Source: Staphylococcus aureus
GTDB lineage: Bacteria > Bacillota > Bacilli > Staphylococcales > Staphylococcaceae
Direction of reading: 5' to 3'
Assembly (NCBI RefSeq): GCF_001027105.1
Contig: NZ_CP011526.1
Location: 2,294,001-2,358,000 of the forward strand
Length of the DNA: 64,000 nt
Program-made: the position numbers and the translations under genes
In this document: in pieces, positions 46,608-56,476 of the stretch
Layout: the number at the start of each line of letters is the position of its first letter
Numbering within the stretch: the first letter of the stretch is position 1
Notes under the pieces: model-generated
Seen by the model: the letters and a program-made list of their open reading frames with translations, nothing else
Told to the model about the DNA's origin: nothing
Databases searched by the model: none

Positions 46608-47840
46608 TTATTTTTTAAATACACGTTTCATTGAATTAAATAAGCCACGTTCAAATGTAAGTACTGAATCTTTATATGTTTTAATTGCAATCCATATCAA
46701 GACAGCTACCATTACAATTGAGATTAAAGAACTTAAGATGACCTCATATATTTGAAGCCCTGAAGTTTGAGCGCGTACAACTAATTGAAATGGCGCTAAA
46801 AACGGAATATAACTTGTGATTAAAGCAAGTTGTCCATCAGGATTATTTATCGTGAATATCGCGATATAAAATGCAATCATACCAAGTAATGTCAGTGGCA
46901 TCAAAGATTGATTTAAATCTTCTATTCTAGATGTTAATGATCCGAGGATGGCTGCAAGTAATACATACGCCGTAATTCCAACAATACTACTTATAATTCC
47001 GACAATAATAATTTGCCAAGACAATTGATTCATTTCCACGTTAAAACCTTGTAGCAAGTCTTTTAAGTCAAAGGCAAAAATGCATATAACTGCCATCAAT
47101 ACAATTAAAATAATCTGAGTCACGGCAACTGCTATAACGCCTAAAATTTTAGCAAAAATATGTTGGATTGGTGAAATACTTGTAATAATCATTTCAATGA
47201 CACGCGATGTTTTCTCACTAGCAATTTCCATAGCTATTTGAGATGCATAATTTAAAACAATGAAGAACATTAGAAAGATAATGCCATAAGCTAAAGCATA
47301 GTTGAAAATCTTTTGTCCTTCTGATACTTTATCGACTTCATCATTAGAAATCACCTTATTATCAACTTTACTTTGTGCTTGTAATTTTTGTAAGTCTTCT
47401 TTGTTGATATTTAATTCCCCGGCTACCATATTTGTTTGAATAGCTGTAAGCAGTGCTTGTACTTTTTGTGAATCTTCATGACTTACTCGCTTCTCACTAA
47501 TGATTGTCCCTTGTAACGTGCGATTTTGATTCACCTTGATAATATAAGCTTTATCAAGTTTATGTTTTTTTACTTCTTTTTCAGCATCTTCTATAGAAAC
47601 TTTAGTAAACTTAGCATCACTATGAAATGTATTCGCCTGTTGCTTGAAAACCTTATAGATTTGTTCATTCGGTGCTGCTACACCAATTTTATCTGGACCA
47701 TCATCAAACATGTTAATAATCTTATCAATGTTAGATAGGCCAATCATTAAGGCAGCAATAATAATCATAAAAATTACAAATGATTTAGCTTTAATTTTTT
47801 TGATATATGTCAAAGTAAATGTCGCCCAAAACTTATGCAT
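46608..47840 (-). CDS. ABC transporter permease, NatB-like exporter
   Basis: A 410-residue membrane protein of the ABC-2/NatB type: one N-terminal membrane segment (about residues 20-40), a large extracytoplasmic domain of about 140 residues, then about five membrane segments from residue 175. NatAB of Bacillus exports Na+; others export peptides or antimicrobials, so the substrate is open. I start at the ATG at 47840 behind GGTGGCAAGG. It overlaps the end of the ATPase gene by eight bases, so the two are translationally coupled; an upstream alternative start would overlap further. Confidence 0.87.
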   Translation of the reverse strand: MHKFWATFTLTYIKKIKAKSFVIFMIIIAALMIGLSNIDKIINMFDDGPDKIGVAAPNEQIYKVFKQQANTFHSDAKFTKVSIEDAEKEVKKHKLDKAYIIKVNQNRTLQGTIISEKRVSHEDSQKVQALLTAIQTNMVAGELNINKEDLQKLQAQSKVDNKVISNDEVDKVSEGQKIFNYALAYGIIFLMFFIVLNYASQIAMEIASEKTSRVIEMIITSISPIQHIFAKILGVIAVAVTQIILIVLMAVICIFAFDLKDLLQGFNVEMNQLSWQIIIVGIISSIVGITAYVLLAAILGSLTSRIEDLNQSLMPLTLLGMIAFYIAIFTINNPDGQLALITSYIPFLAPFQLVVRAQTSGLQIYEVILSSLISIVMVAVLIWIAIKTYKDSVLTFERGLFNSMKRVFKK

Positions 47841-48732
47841 CCTTGCCACCAACCTTCTCAATGAATATATCTTGTAATGATGGTTCTACAACTTGGAATC
47901 GTTTAACATAACCTTGATGTGCCACAACTTGATAAATATCTTTGGCTACGTCTTCATTCTCAATCGTCAACTGAAGACCTTGCTTCATGTTTTCACTATG
48001 AATGATGCCTCTAATGTTTGTTAAATCTGGTAGTGTTGTTTCTGATTCAATGACAACTTTCTTGTTACCATTAGATGCACGTACATGATTGATATCACCA
48101 GAAACAACAAGTTGACCTTTATCTAAAATACAAACATCATCACATAATTCTTCAACATGCTCCATACGGTGAGAACTATAAACGATTGTACTGCCCCAAT
48201 CATTTAAGTCTTTAACTGCTTCTTTTAATAACTCAACATTAACTGGGTCTAGACCACTGAAAGGCTCATCTAATATTAGTAATTCTGGTTTATGTAACAT
48301 ACTTGCTAACAGCTGAATTTTTTGTTGATTCCCTTTTGATAGACTATCAATTCGTTTTTTGCGGTTTTCAGTAATATCAAAACGCTCAAGCCAATACGAT
48401 ATTTGCTGTTGTATTTCTGTTTTTGACATTCCCTTTAAAGTTGCCAAATATTTCAATTCTTCTTCAACTGTCAATTTCCCATGTAAACCGCGTTCTTCCG
48501 GTAAATAACCAATACGATTGTACATTGTTTTATCTAGTTTTTTACCGTTATACGTAATGTGTCCTTCAGTTGGTTCACTTAAGCCTAAAATCATACGAAA
48601 TGTCGTTGTTTTACCTGCACCATTTCTTCCTAGAAAACCTAACATTTTACCTGATTCTAACTTTAATGAAATATCATTTACTGCCGTCATCTTGCCAAAA
48701 CGTTTCGTAACATGTTCAATTACAAGTCCCAT
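47833..48732 (-). CDS. ABC transporter ATP-binding protein, NatA-like
   Basis: A 299-residue ATPase. Walker A is GRNGAGKT (35-42), the signature is LSKGN (131-135), and Walker B is LLILDE (151-156) followed by the switch His in SSHRME. The C-terminal 80 residues form the accessory domain seen in the NatA/CcmA group. GGAGGC precedes the ATG. It is the first gene of a two-gene exporter unit with the overlapping permease. Confidence 0.92.
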   Translation of the reverse strand: MGLVIEHVTKRFGKMTAVNDISLKLESGKMLGFLGRNGAGKTTTFRMILGLSEPTEGHITYNGKKLDKTMYNRIGYLPEERGLHGKLTVEEELKYLATLKGMSKTEIQQQISYWLERFDITENRKKRIDSLSKGNQQKIQLLASMLHKPELLILDEPFSGLDPVNVELLKEAVKDLNDWGSTIVYSSHRMEHVEELCDDVCILDKGQLVVSGDINHVRASNGNKKVVIESETTLPDLTNIRGIIHSENMKQGLQLTIENEDVAKDIYQVVAHQGYVKRFQVVEPSLQDIFIEKVGGKDA

Positions 48733-48920
48733 ACTTTGCCTCCTAAAAAAATATGTATTTATCTTAATATAACATTTCCATTCTCTATAAATGCAATATT
48801 TTTAAAATGAATTTATTTTTAAAATTTCTGAAATTGAAAAATTTAAATAGTGCCATTTTTGCATGTTAAGTATCATTAGCACTAGATATGTTTTTTCCAT
48901 GCCTTTATTGCCTTATTTGT

Positions 48921-48954
48921 AAAAAAATATCCCAGCATCATTGTGCCGAGATAT
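48921..48954 (-). terminator. Terminator of the DUF805 gene
   Basis: ATATCTCGGCA pairs with TGCTGGGATAT (two G-T pairs) around a 5-nt loop, followed leftward by TTTTTTT. Confidence 0.85.
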
Positions 48955-48962
48955 TTATATCA

Positions 48963-49610
48963 TTACAATTGATTATCTGTTTCTTCCGGTGTTTTCGGTG
49001 TTTCAGATGTACACGCTTTTTCCGGTGTTTCAGATGTCACTGGTTGATTTTTAATTGTAGACGGGTATTTTGGGCTTTCGCCATATTTATTTGCCGGCTT
49101 ACTGTCAAAGCATAGGAATACTATCATAACAATTGTTAGGCCTAAATAAACAAAATAAAGAAGTACTAACAAAATATTAAGACCCATCGGCATTAATGTA
49201 AAATCACTGTCATAATAACTATCGATAATCTGTAATACTATATAAAATATAATACTGAATACTGTCATAATCATTGGAAATAACATTGTTCTTGATATAT
49301 CGTGAAATCTTCGAACGCACAACGCTAAATTTGGAATAAACGTTGCCAAACTATAGACAAAAGTATACACAGATGTAAGGATAATCATCAATATACTCAT
49401 AACTATTAATGTTTCGTTATCCGCCGCTATAGAAATAAAGAATAGAAATAGGTTTATTATTAGCACACACACAGCTGGAACCATAAGTATCAAATGCCAT
49501 AGTGCCATATACCAATATTCACTACGTCTTGATCTCCCCTTAAAATTTACATAATTTTTCCAAAATAAAACGAATGATTTCATAAAACCTACTTGAGGTA
49601 ATTGTTCCAT
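48963..49610 (-). CDS. DUF805 membrane protein
   Basis: A 215-residue protein. The DUF805 signature FVLFWKNYVNFKGRSRRSEYW opens it (split here: FVLFWKNYVNF then KGRSRRSEYW), followed by four membrane segments and the CVRRFHD motif after the second or third. The C-terminal 40 residues are cytoplasmic, with two imperfect repeats of SETPEK/SETPKTPEE. Function is unknown for the family. The start is the ATG at 49610 behind AAGGGAG; an upstream ATG eight codons earlier is less likely. Confidence 0.85.
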   Translation of the reverse strand: MEQLPQVGFMKSFVLFWKNYVNFKGRSRRSEYWYMALWHLILMVPAVCVLIINLFLFFISIAADNETLIVMSILMIILTSVYTFVYSLATFIPNLALCVRRFHDISRTMLFPMIMTVFSIIFYIVLQIIDSYYDSDFTLMPMGLNILLVLLYFVYLGLTIVMIVFLCFDSKPANKYGESPKYPSTIKNQPVTSETPEKACTSETPKTPEETDNQL

Positions 49611-50008
49611 TGTAATCTCCCTTTCGTTAATCATATTTATATTTTTAATTATTGTTACCGTTATAATTTACAAGATTCATTATCAAGCCACTTCATTTCA
49701 ATCGTCAATCACTTTGGAAAATGAACTTTATATTTCATCACTAGTAAAATGAAAACCCGCTACAAGTACACATCTATATGGAGACTCATTTGAAAGTCAA
49801 CGCTTCGTTAACTATACTAAAAATATGTCATACTGCAATGTTCACGTTTAAAAGAGTCTCAATCTATGCAAATAAAATATTCCATAACAAAGTATATACT
49901 TTACATTTTTATAATTCTTAACAATACTATTTTATCAAACATTTACCACAATAAAAATATCTTTTTCATTTTTATTTAAATTAATCATATAATTGCGAGG
50001 AGAATATT
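49611..50008. other. Divergent intergenic region
   Basis: About 400 bp between the DUF805 gene and the glycosylase gene, AT-rich, no coding frame, terminator or operator palindrome that I can support. Confidence 0.5.
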
Positions 50009-50617
50009 ATGGATTTCGTTAATAATGATACAAGACAAATTGCTAAAAACTTATTAGGTGTCAAAGTGATTTATCAGGATACCACTCAAACGTATACAGG
50101 CTACATCGTGGAAACGGAAGCTTACTTAGGTTTGAATGATCGTGCGGCTCATGGCTATGGCGGTAAAATAACACCTAAAGTCACGTCATTATATAAACGT
50201 GGTGGTACAATTTATGCACATGTCATGCATACGCATTTACTCATTAATTTTGTAACAAAATCTGAAGGTATACCTGAAGGCGTACTTATCCGCGCAATTG
50301 AACCAGAAGAAGGTTTATCCGCTATGTTCCGTAACAGAGGTAAGAAAGGCTACGAGGTAACGAATGGCCCAGGAAAATGGACTAAGGCATTTAACATTCC
50401 ACGGGCTATCGATGGCGCTACGTTAAATGACTGTAGATTGTCTATTGATACTAAGAATCGTAAATATCCTAAAGATATTATTGCTAGTCCACGAATCGGT
50501 ATTCCAAATAAAGGTGATTGGACACATAAATCTTTACGTTACACAGTGAAAGGTAATCCATTTGTGTCTCGCATGCGTAAATCAGATTGTATGTTTCCCG
50601 AAGATACTTGGAAATAA
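50009..50617 (+). CDS. 3-methyladenine DNA glycosylase (Mpg/AAG family)
   Basis: A 202-residue base-excision repair enzyme removing alkylated purines. The conserved [20 protein letters not shown] region carries the catalytic glutamate, followed by [11 protein letters not shown] and [10 protein letters not shown], which lines the base pocket. The length matches the Firmicute family. GCGAGGAG precedes the ATG. A terminator follows; it is a single gene. Confidence 0.93.
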
Positions 50618-50953
50618 ATGCCATCTTTCATTGATTACTATCATGAAAATGAAATCTATCTCCTTATAAGTCAATCAATCGTGCCGTCAACATGCGGATG
50701 GGTTGATTGTTTTTCTTTGTATCCATCATATTTTTTGATTCATCTCCTCTTATTGAACTTGTTCTTAATTATAAAATATAACAATAGAATTATTTATAAT
50801 TATTAAATTTAGATGCATTAATATTATTGATATTATTTTCAAAAACTAGAAATATTGATTTGTTGCATGTATAATGTTAAAAGCGCCCTTTTATAACGCT
50901 TACATATAAAAGCTTATTTAGGGAGAGGGATATTCAACAAGGGGGATTTGAAA
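50618..50953. other. Intergenic region with glycosylase terminator and gltS promoter
   Basis: About 335 bp. It holds the glycosylase terminator (50672-50716), a TATAAT -10 candidate (50870-50875) for gltS without a convincing -35, and a weak cre-like sequence TTATAACGCTTACA (50891-50904; 12 of 14) downstream of it. Confidence 0.5.
50672..50716 (+). terminator. Terminator of the glycosylase gene
   Basis: CAATCAA pairs with TTGATTG around a large partly paired loop, followed by TTTTTC. Confidence 0.65.
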
Positions 50954-52162
50954 ATGATAGAACTTAATGCAATTACAACATTATGTTTAGCTTGTATCCT
51001 TTATTTACTTGGTAAGGCTATCGTTAATCACGTTAATTTTTTAAAACGTATTTGTATACCAGCACCAGTGATTGGCGGCTTAATCTTTGCTATTTTAGTT
51101 GCGGCTTTGGATTCATTTGGCATGGTTAAGATTAAATTAGATGCTTCATTCATTCAAGATTTCTTCATGTTAGCATTCTTTACGACAATCGGTCTTGGTG
51201 CATCATTGAAATTATTTAAATTAGGTGGCAAAGTCTTGCTATTATACTTTATGTTTTGTGCTATCATTTCAGTCATTCAAAACATAGTTGGTGTATCACT
51301 AGCAAAAGTATTAAATATTAAACCTTTGTTAGGATTAACAGCAGGTTCCATGTCTATGGAAGGCGGTCATGGTAATGCTGCTGCTTATGGTAAGACAATT
51401 CAAGATTTAGGTATTGATTCGGCACTGACAGCGGCTCTTGCAGCTGCAACTTTAGGTCTTGTATTTGGAGGGCTTATCGGTGGTCCAGTTGTAAAATTTT
51501 TAATCAAACGTTATAACTTAAAGCCTCAACATAGTGACGATACATTTAAAGATTATAGCCAAGTAGCATATAACGAACATTTACATAGTAAATTTAATGC
51601 CACTGAAGTATTCTTCATTCAATTTACAATCGTTGTATTCTGTATGGCAGTTGGAAGTTATTTCAGTCATTTGTTTACAGCTCAAACAGGGATTAATGTT
51701 CCAATTTACGTTGGCTCATTATTTGTAGCTGTTATTGTCCGAAATATCTCTGAAAGTTTTAATTTTAATATTGTAGATTTAAAAATTACTAATCAAATTG
51801 GCGATGTCGCATTAGGTATTTTCTTATCTCTTGCGCTAATGAGCATTCAATTAATCGAAATTTATAAACTTGCTATACCTCTTATTATTATCGTTTTAGT
51901 TCAAGTTGTCGTTATGATTTTATTTGCTGTTTTAATTTTATTTAGAGGTTTAGGAAAAGATTATGATGCTGCAGTAATGGTAGGTGGTTTTATCGGTCAT
52001 GGGCTTGGTGCAACGCCAAATGCCATGGCAAATTTAGATGTTATTACTAAAAAATATGGAAACTCACCTAAAGCATATTTAGTTGTACCTATTGTTGGTG
52101 CATTCTTAATCGATTTAATTGGTGTTATAGTCATTATGGGATTCATACAATGGTTTAGTTAA
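50954..52162 (+). CDS. gltS: Sodium/glutamate symporter
   Basis: A 402-residue membrane transporter of the ESS family, importing glutamate with Na+. It has about 10-11 membrane segments in two inverted halves, each with a glycine-rich re-entrant motif: GSMSMEGGHGNAAAYG in the first half and GGFIGHGLGATPNAMANL in the second. The ATG at 50954 follows GGGGGAT; a TTG two codons earlier touches the Shine-Dalgarno and is less likely. A strong terminator follows. Confidence 0.93.
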   Translation: MIELNAITTLCLACILYLLGKAIVNHVNFLKRICIPAPVIGGLIFAILVAALDSFGMVKIKLDASFIQDFFMLAFFTTIGLGASLKLFKLGGKVLLLYFMFCAIISVIQNIVGVSLAKVLNIKPLLGLTAGSMSMEGGHGNAAAYGKTIQDLGIDSALTAALAAATLGLVFGGLIGGPVVKFLIKRYNLKPQHSDDTFKDYSQVAYNEHLHSKFNATEVFFIQFTIVVFCMAVGSYFSHLFTAQTGINVPIYVGSLFVAVIVRNISESFNFNIVDLKITNQIGDVALGIFLSLALMSIQLIEIYKLAIPLIIIVLVQVVVMILFAVLILFRGLGKDYDAAVMVGGFIGHGLGATPNAMANLDVITKKYGNSPKAYLVVPIVGAFLIDLIGVIVIMGFIQWFS

Positions 52163-52176
52163 ACACCAAACTCATA

Positions 52177-52212
52177 AATAAAAGAGGAGGCCTTCGCCTC
52201 CTCTTTTATTTA
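52177..52212. terminator. Bidirectional terminator between gltS and fni
   Basis: TAAAAGAGGAGGC pairs perfectly with GCCTCCTCTTTTA around a 4-nt loop. It overlaps the last bases of fni. Confidence 0.9.
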
Positions 52213-53259
52213 TCCTCGATGTATATTCAAGTTACGTTGTTCTATCCATGACAATATTTCCAGACTAAATACGATTTGTTTTTGTGTTAAGTCGTCAATA
52301 TTTTTAGCATCTAACATCGTCATTATTGATTTCATGTGTTCAATAAATGATTCTACATAAGCTACTGTATGTGCAATGCCATTATTTTCAACTTGATTTA
52401 AAAACGGACGTGACATACCAGTTGCCTTTGCACCAAGTGCTAAACTTTTAATTGCATCGAGTGGTGTACGTAAACCACCACTCGCGAAAACTGAAATTTC
52501 GCTTTGATAAGCCGTTGTTTCAAGTAATGACTCAACTGTAGACTGTCCCCATGATGATAAGTAATCCATATCTTTATTTGCACGACGTTCATTTTCAATA
52601 TCTACAAAGTTAGTACCACCTTTGCCACTAACATCGACATACTTGACGCCTATTTGTTGTAAGTCATGCATTAATTCTTTGCTCATACCAAATCCAACTT
52701 CTTTTATAATGACTGGAACAGACACTCGTGATACAATCGACGCTATATTATCTAACCAAGTCACAAATTCACGATTCCCTTCAGGCATAACTAATTCTTG
52801 AGGAGAATTAACATGGATTTGTAACGCTTGTGCCTCAAGTAATTCAACTGCTTCCAAAGCCTTTTCTACTGGTACGTCCGCACCAACATTGCTAAAAATC
52901 ATGCCTTCAGGATTCATTTTTCGCGCAATCGTAAACGTCTCAGCCATGCGTGGATTTCTCAATGCCGCATGTGTTGATCCAACTGCCATCGCTAAGCCAG
53001 TTTCTCTTGCAACTACAGCTAGCTTTTCATTGATGTTTTTCGTCCACTCGCTACCACCCGTCATTGCATTAATATAAACCGGATATGCCATCGTTAAGTC
53101 AGGCGTCTGTGATGTCAAATCGATATCATTTACATTAATTGATGGGATAGAATGATGCACAAAACGCATCTTATCAAAATCTGAATGCATTGCGTCAGAT
53201 TGGGCCATTGCTATTTCAACATGTTCATTTTTTCTCTGTTCTCTTTGAAAATCACTCAT
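52210..53259 (-). CDS. fni: Isopentenyl-diphosphate delta-isomerase, type 2
   Basis: A 349-residue FMN- and NADPH-dependent isomerase interconverting IPP and DMAPP for isoprenoid synthesis; it works with the mevalonate pathway of staphylococci. Features: [16 protein letters not shown] (FMN loop), [13 protein letters not shown] with the base region, [16 protein letters not shown], and the C-terminal [19 protein letters not shown] phosphate-binding barrel end. AGGTAGGTT precedes the ATG. It ends inside a shared terminator. The CorA-like gene lies 30 bp upstream on the same strand. Confidence 0.95.
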   Translation of the reverse strand: MSDFQREQRKNEHVEIAMAQSDAMHSDFDKMRFVHHSIPSINVNDIDLTSQTPDLTMAYPVYINAMTGGSEWTKNINEKLAVVARETGLAMAVGSTHAALRNPRMAETFTIARKMNPEGMIFSNVGADVPVEKALEAVELLEAQALQIHVNSPQELVMPEGNREFVTWLDNIASIVSRVSVPVIIKEVGFGMSKELMHDLQQIGVKYVDVSGKGGTNFVDIENERRANKDMDYLSSWGQSTVESLLETTAYQSEISVFASGGLRTPLDAIKSLALGAKATGMSRPFLNQVENNGIAHTVAYVESFIEHMKSIMTMLDAKNIDDLTQKQIVFSLEILSWIEQRNLNIHRG

Positions 53260-53289
53260 GATTAAACCTACCTTTTCGTCATTTCTAAT

Positions 53290-54237
53290 TTAAAACCATT
53301 TTTTACGTCTGAAAAAGATGATTAATACGACAGCTATAACAAACATTACAGCTAAGCAAATATAATATCCATAATGTAAATGTAATGCCGGCATATTTAC
53401 AAAGTTCATACCATAAATCCCAGCTATGAATGTTAACGGTGAAAATATAACTGATACTAATGTCAGTACTTGCATAATACTATTCATTCTAAATGACGTG
53501 TATGACTCAAAATTTTCTCGTATTTCGTTTGTCATTTCTTGAGCAGTACGAATGATATTACGTTGCTTAATCAAGTGGTCATCGATATGTTGAATGTATA
53601 GCGAATGTTTATTATCTATAATCAAATCACCATTTTGTTTCATTGTATCAATTAGCTCTTGCATAGGAAACAGTACACGTTTTACTTTAATCAAATCCGA
53701 ACGTAACTTAAAGACACTATCCATGACCATTTTATTAAAGCGATCATCTACATGGCGGTCTTCAAAATGATAAACACTATCTTCAAGTGCATATACAAAG
53801 TTGAAATATTTATCAACCATCATATCTAAAATTAATATGACGACATCTGCACAATCTAATTCTGCATCTAATGTATTCATATACTTATAGACTACTTTAT
53901 TTAATGATTCCAACGTTTGATGATGATATGTTACTAATACATTGTCTTGTATAAAAATATTTAGTGCTATTGGTGAATAGTTTGACCCCATAATACTATG
54001 GAATACTAAGTATTGATAATCTTTATAAGATTTATATTTAGCTCGTGGCATACCGTTAATTGCATCATCCACTTCTAAATCATTAAAATTAAAATGTGCT
54101 TTAAACCATTCATTTTCTTGTTCATTCGGTTCATCAAAATCATACCAAACAATAGTCGCATCTTTTGGTATCTCTTTGATATCATCAACTACTTTAAACG
54201 GTTCATATGTAGTTTGATACCGTATCTTTAAAGCCAT
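53290..54237 (-). CDS. CorA-like divalent metal transporter
   Basis: A 315-residue protein of the CorA Mg2+/Co2+ channel family: a large N-terminal cytoplasmic domain, a long stalk helix, and two C-terminal membrane segments (about residues 257-280 and 290-310). The pore signature GMN is present in AGIYGMNFVNMP. The C-terminus is basic (RRKKWF). AGGGGGA precedes the ATG. It is probably cotranscribed with fni 30 bp downstream, with no evident functional link. Confidence 0.9.
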   Translation of the reverse strand: MALKIRYQTTYEPFKVVDDIKEIPKDATIVWYDFDEPNEQENEWFKAHFNFNDLEVDDAINGMPRAKYKSYKDYQYLVFHSIMGSNYSPIALNIFIQDNVLVTYHHQTLESLNKVVYKYMNTLDAELDCADVVILILDMMVDKYFNFVYALEDSVYHFEDRHVDDRFNKMVMDSVFKLRSDLIKVKRVLFPMQELIDTMKQNGDLIIDNKHSLYIQHIDDHLIKQRNIIRTAQEMTNEIRENFESYTSFRMNSIMQVLTLVSVIFSPLTFIAGIYGMNFVNMPALHLHYGYYICLAVMFVIAVVLIIFFRRKKWF

Positions 54238-54339
54238 CGATACTCCCCCTAAATAACGAATTCTCTATTATTTTATCATGAATTAAATAACGTGTATGTC
54301 TTAATTTATTTTAGTATGATAGTCACTAAGGAGATGGTT

Positions 54340-54825
54340 ATTATCAAACAACTTTTTACACATACTCAAACCGTAACATCTGAATTCATTGACCATAACA
54401 ATCATATGCATGATGCAAATTATAATATCATTTTTAGTGACGTCGTGAATCGTTTTAATTACAGCCACGGTCTTTCTTTAAAAGAACGCGAAAATTTAGC
54501 ATATACGCTATTTACACTAGAAGAACATACGACATACCTCTCAGAATTGTCTCTTGGCGATGTATTTACTGTTACTTTATATATTTATGATTACGATTAT
54601 AAGCGGTTGCATTTATTTTTAACATTAACTAAAGAAGATGGTACACTAGCATCAACAAATGAAGTAATGATGATGGGAATTAATCAGCACACACGTCGTT
54701 CTGATGCTTTTCCTGAATCATTTTCAACACAAATAGCACACTATTATAAAAATCAATCAACTATCACTTGGCCTGAACAATTAGGACATAAAATAGCAAT
54801 TCCACACAAAGGAGCATTAAAATGA
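54340..54825 (+). CDS. Hotdog-fold thioesterase-like protein, possible AUU start
   Basis: A protein of about 161 residues with an acyl-CoA thioesterase (4-hydroxybenzoyl-CoA type) pattern: the sequence FIDHNNHMHDANYNIIFSDV holds the usual catalytic-helix entry. The substrate is unknown. The start is unusual: AAGGAG at 54328-54333 is followed directly by an in-frame ATG at 54334 with no spacing, then GTT, then ATT at 54340, which has ideal six-base spacing, and ATC at 54343. I use ATT; the alternative is ATG at 54334 (163 residues). Its stop overlaps the next ATG by four bases. Confidence 0.75.
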   Translation: MIKQLFTHTQTVTSEFIDHNNHMHDANYNIIFSDVVNRFNYSHGLSLKERENLAYTLFTLEEHTTYLSELSLGDVFTVTLYIYDYDYKRLHLFLTLTKEDGTLASTNEVMMMGINQHTRRSDAFPESFSTQIAHYYKNQSTITWPEQLGHKIAIPHKGALK

Positions 54826-55241
54826 CAGATGCATTACAACAAAAGATTCATATCGAATTACTAGATTTATTAGATGATGTTAAGTTTGAATTAACAGAAT
54901 TAAATGCACAAAAAGGGTTATACATTAACGGACCAGCAAATCAGCTACTTAAGCGTGGCGTGCATATGGCTTATGTTCAAGGACAAAAGCAAGCCATCGA
55001 TAATATTATGACTATTGTGGAACAACAGCTTGAAGATCAACATTTCCTAGAACATTATGATAAATTTCAAAATGAGGTTGCTCATCGCAATTATGATAAA
55101 ACAGCTAACTTTGCAGAACTTAGTGATATTCCACGTCAATTCGATAATTTTTTAGATCAATTTTATCAAATTAAAGGGCAATACTTTATCATCACACATA
55201 TCAATACACTTATTGGTGATTTTCACTCAGAAGCTCATTAA
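54822..55241 (+). CDS. Hypothetical protein, 139 residues
   Basis: A soluble, largely helical protein without a family I recognise. The start ATG overlaps the stop of the thioesterase gene (ATGA), with AAAGGAG in the upstream gene end, so the two are translationally coupled and may act together. No cysteines; acidic overall. Confidence 0.75.
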   Translation: MTDALQQKIHIELLDLLDDVKFELTELNAQKGLYINGPANQLLKRGVHMAYVQGQKQAIDNIMTIVEQQLEDQHFLEHYDKFQNEVAHRNYDKTANFAELSDIPRQFDNFLDQFYQIKGQYFIITHINTLIGDFHSEAH

Positions 55242-55281
55242 CAATTAGTCTATATAACCCTTGCTATATTTTCAAAAACAA

Positions 55282-55343
55282 AACCCAATTACGTTTTCAT
55301 GTCAAATATCATCTTGCATGAAATCGTAACTGGGTCATTTATA
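55282..55343. terminator. Bidirectional terminator
   Basis: AAACCCAATTACG pairs with CGTAACTGGGT (one mismatch) around an internal secondary hairpin, between two convergent genes. Confidence 0.7.
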
Positions 55344-55348
55344 TGTTA

Positions 55349-56269
55349 TTAGTTATTTTGTGTTACATCCTCATCTATCGATTTGGCAATTTGTTTAATA
55401 GCTTTATGTGATTGTCTAATTGGATAAATTGGAAAATCATGTACCATCTTAGGATAATCATAAAACTCAATGTATTGATGATGTTGCAACATCATTTGTT
55501 CAAATAGCTTCATATCAGGATGTGTCATTTCACGTCCACCACCAAACATATAAACTGGTGGCAATCCTTCTATTGTGCCATTAATTGGCGATATGCGCTT
55601 ATCTGTTAATGGTAGGCCATTCGCCCATTTTTTCATAATCTCATTGACACCAAACTGACTTAGAACCGCATCTTGTTCGATTAAGGCGTCCGAAATATCT
55701 TTATTAGATAGTGTTGCATCTAAAATTGGTGAGATTAAATACAATTTATTCGGTAATGGCTGTTGATTATCTAAAAGAGATTGTACAAAGGATAATGCCA
55801 GTGCACCACCTGAACCATCACCCATGACTACGACATTTTGATGTCCTACTTCAGATACTAATTGATCATAAACACGTTGTATCGCTTGGAAAGTATCGTC
55901 AATATGAAACTCTGGTGTCTTTGGATAGATAGGCAGTACAACCTCATATAATGTACTTAAAGTGATTTTATCCAACAATCTCCAATGGAACGGTGATGGT
56001 TGTAGTGCATTGAATCCACCGTGAATATATAAAATTTTCTTATCAATTTGATGTCTGAAATTAAAGCGAAAGACTTGCATATCATCTAATGACAATTTTT
56101 CTAAATTTGCTTTAACATTTAATGTTGAAGGCTGCTTATGTTTTTTTCTATTTTCAATTTCTCTTTTATAAAAAAATCTTTCAACATCTTGATCATTTTT
56201 AAACATAATCGAGCGATTGTGAAGCAAATATTTATTGACAACGCTATTCATAACACGGTTTCTAATCAA
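55349..56269 (-). CDS. Alpha/beta-hydrolase-fold esterase
   Basis: A 306-residue hydrolase of the hormone-sensitive-lipase-like group. The oxyanion HGG motif is at residues 83-85 (YIHGGFNA) and the nucleophile is Ser153 in GDGSGG; a C-terminal MVHDFPIYP contains the expected His. The substrate is unknown, probably short-chain esters. The start is TTG at 56269 behind AGGTAGGTTAAG; the next ATG (56251) lacks a Shine-Dalgarno. There is no signal peptide, so it is cytosolic. Confidence 0.85.
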   Translation of the reverse strand: MIRNRVMNSVVNKYLLHNRSIMFKNDQDVERFFYKREIENRKKHKQPSTLNVKANLEKLSLDDMQVFRFNFRHQIDKKILYIHGGFNALQPSPFHWRLLDKITLSTLYEVVLPIYPKTPEFHIDDTFQAIQRVYDQLVSEVGHQNVVVMGDGSGGALALSFVQSLLDNQQPLPNKLYLISPILDATLSNKDISDALIEQDAVLSQFGVNEIMKKWANGLPLTDKRISPINGTIEGLPPVYMFGGGREMTHPDMKLFEQMMLQHHQYIEFYDYPKMVHDFPIYPIRQSHKAIKQIAKSIDEDVTQNN

Positions 56270-56476
56270 TGTCTTAACCTACCTTTATATATTTTATGTA
56301 TCCAATGATTGTCTATCCCCTACATTCTTTGCCAAAAAAAGTATATAATGTAGAAGATATTTTCTTTTTCACTTTCAAATTTAAGACTACAATTGAACAG
56401 TGATTTTTCATCATTATAACAGACAACTAGACATATTGATAAGTAAAGAAAAGAACTTTATACGGAGGTACCTTGC

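Noticed and set aside
50891..50904. cre site before gltS
   Set aside because: 12 of 14 positions, with mismatches in conserved positions; listed only as weak in the intergenic entry.
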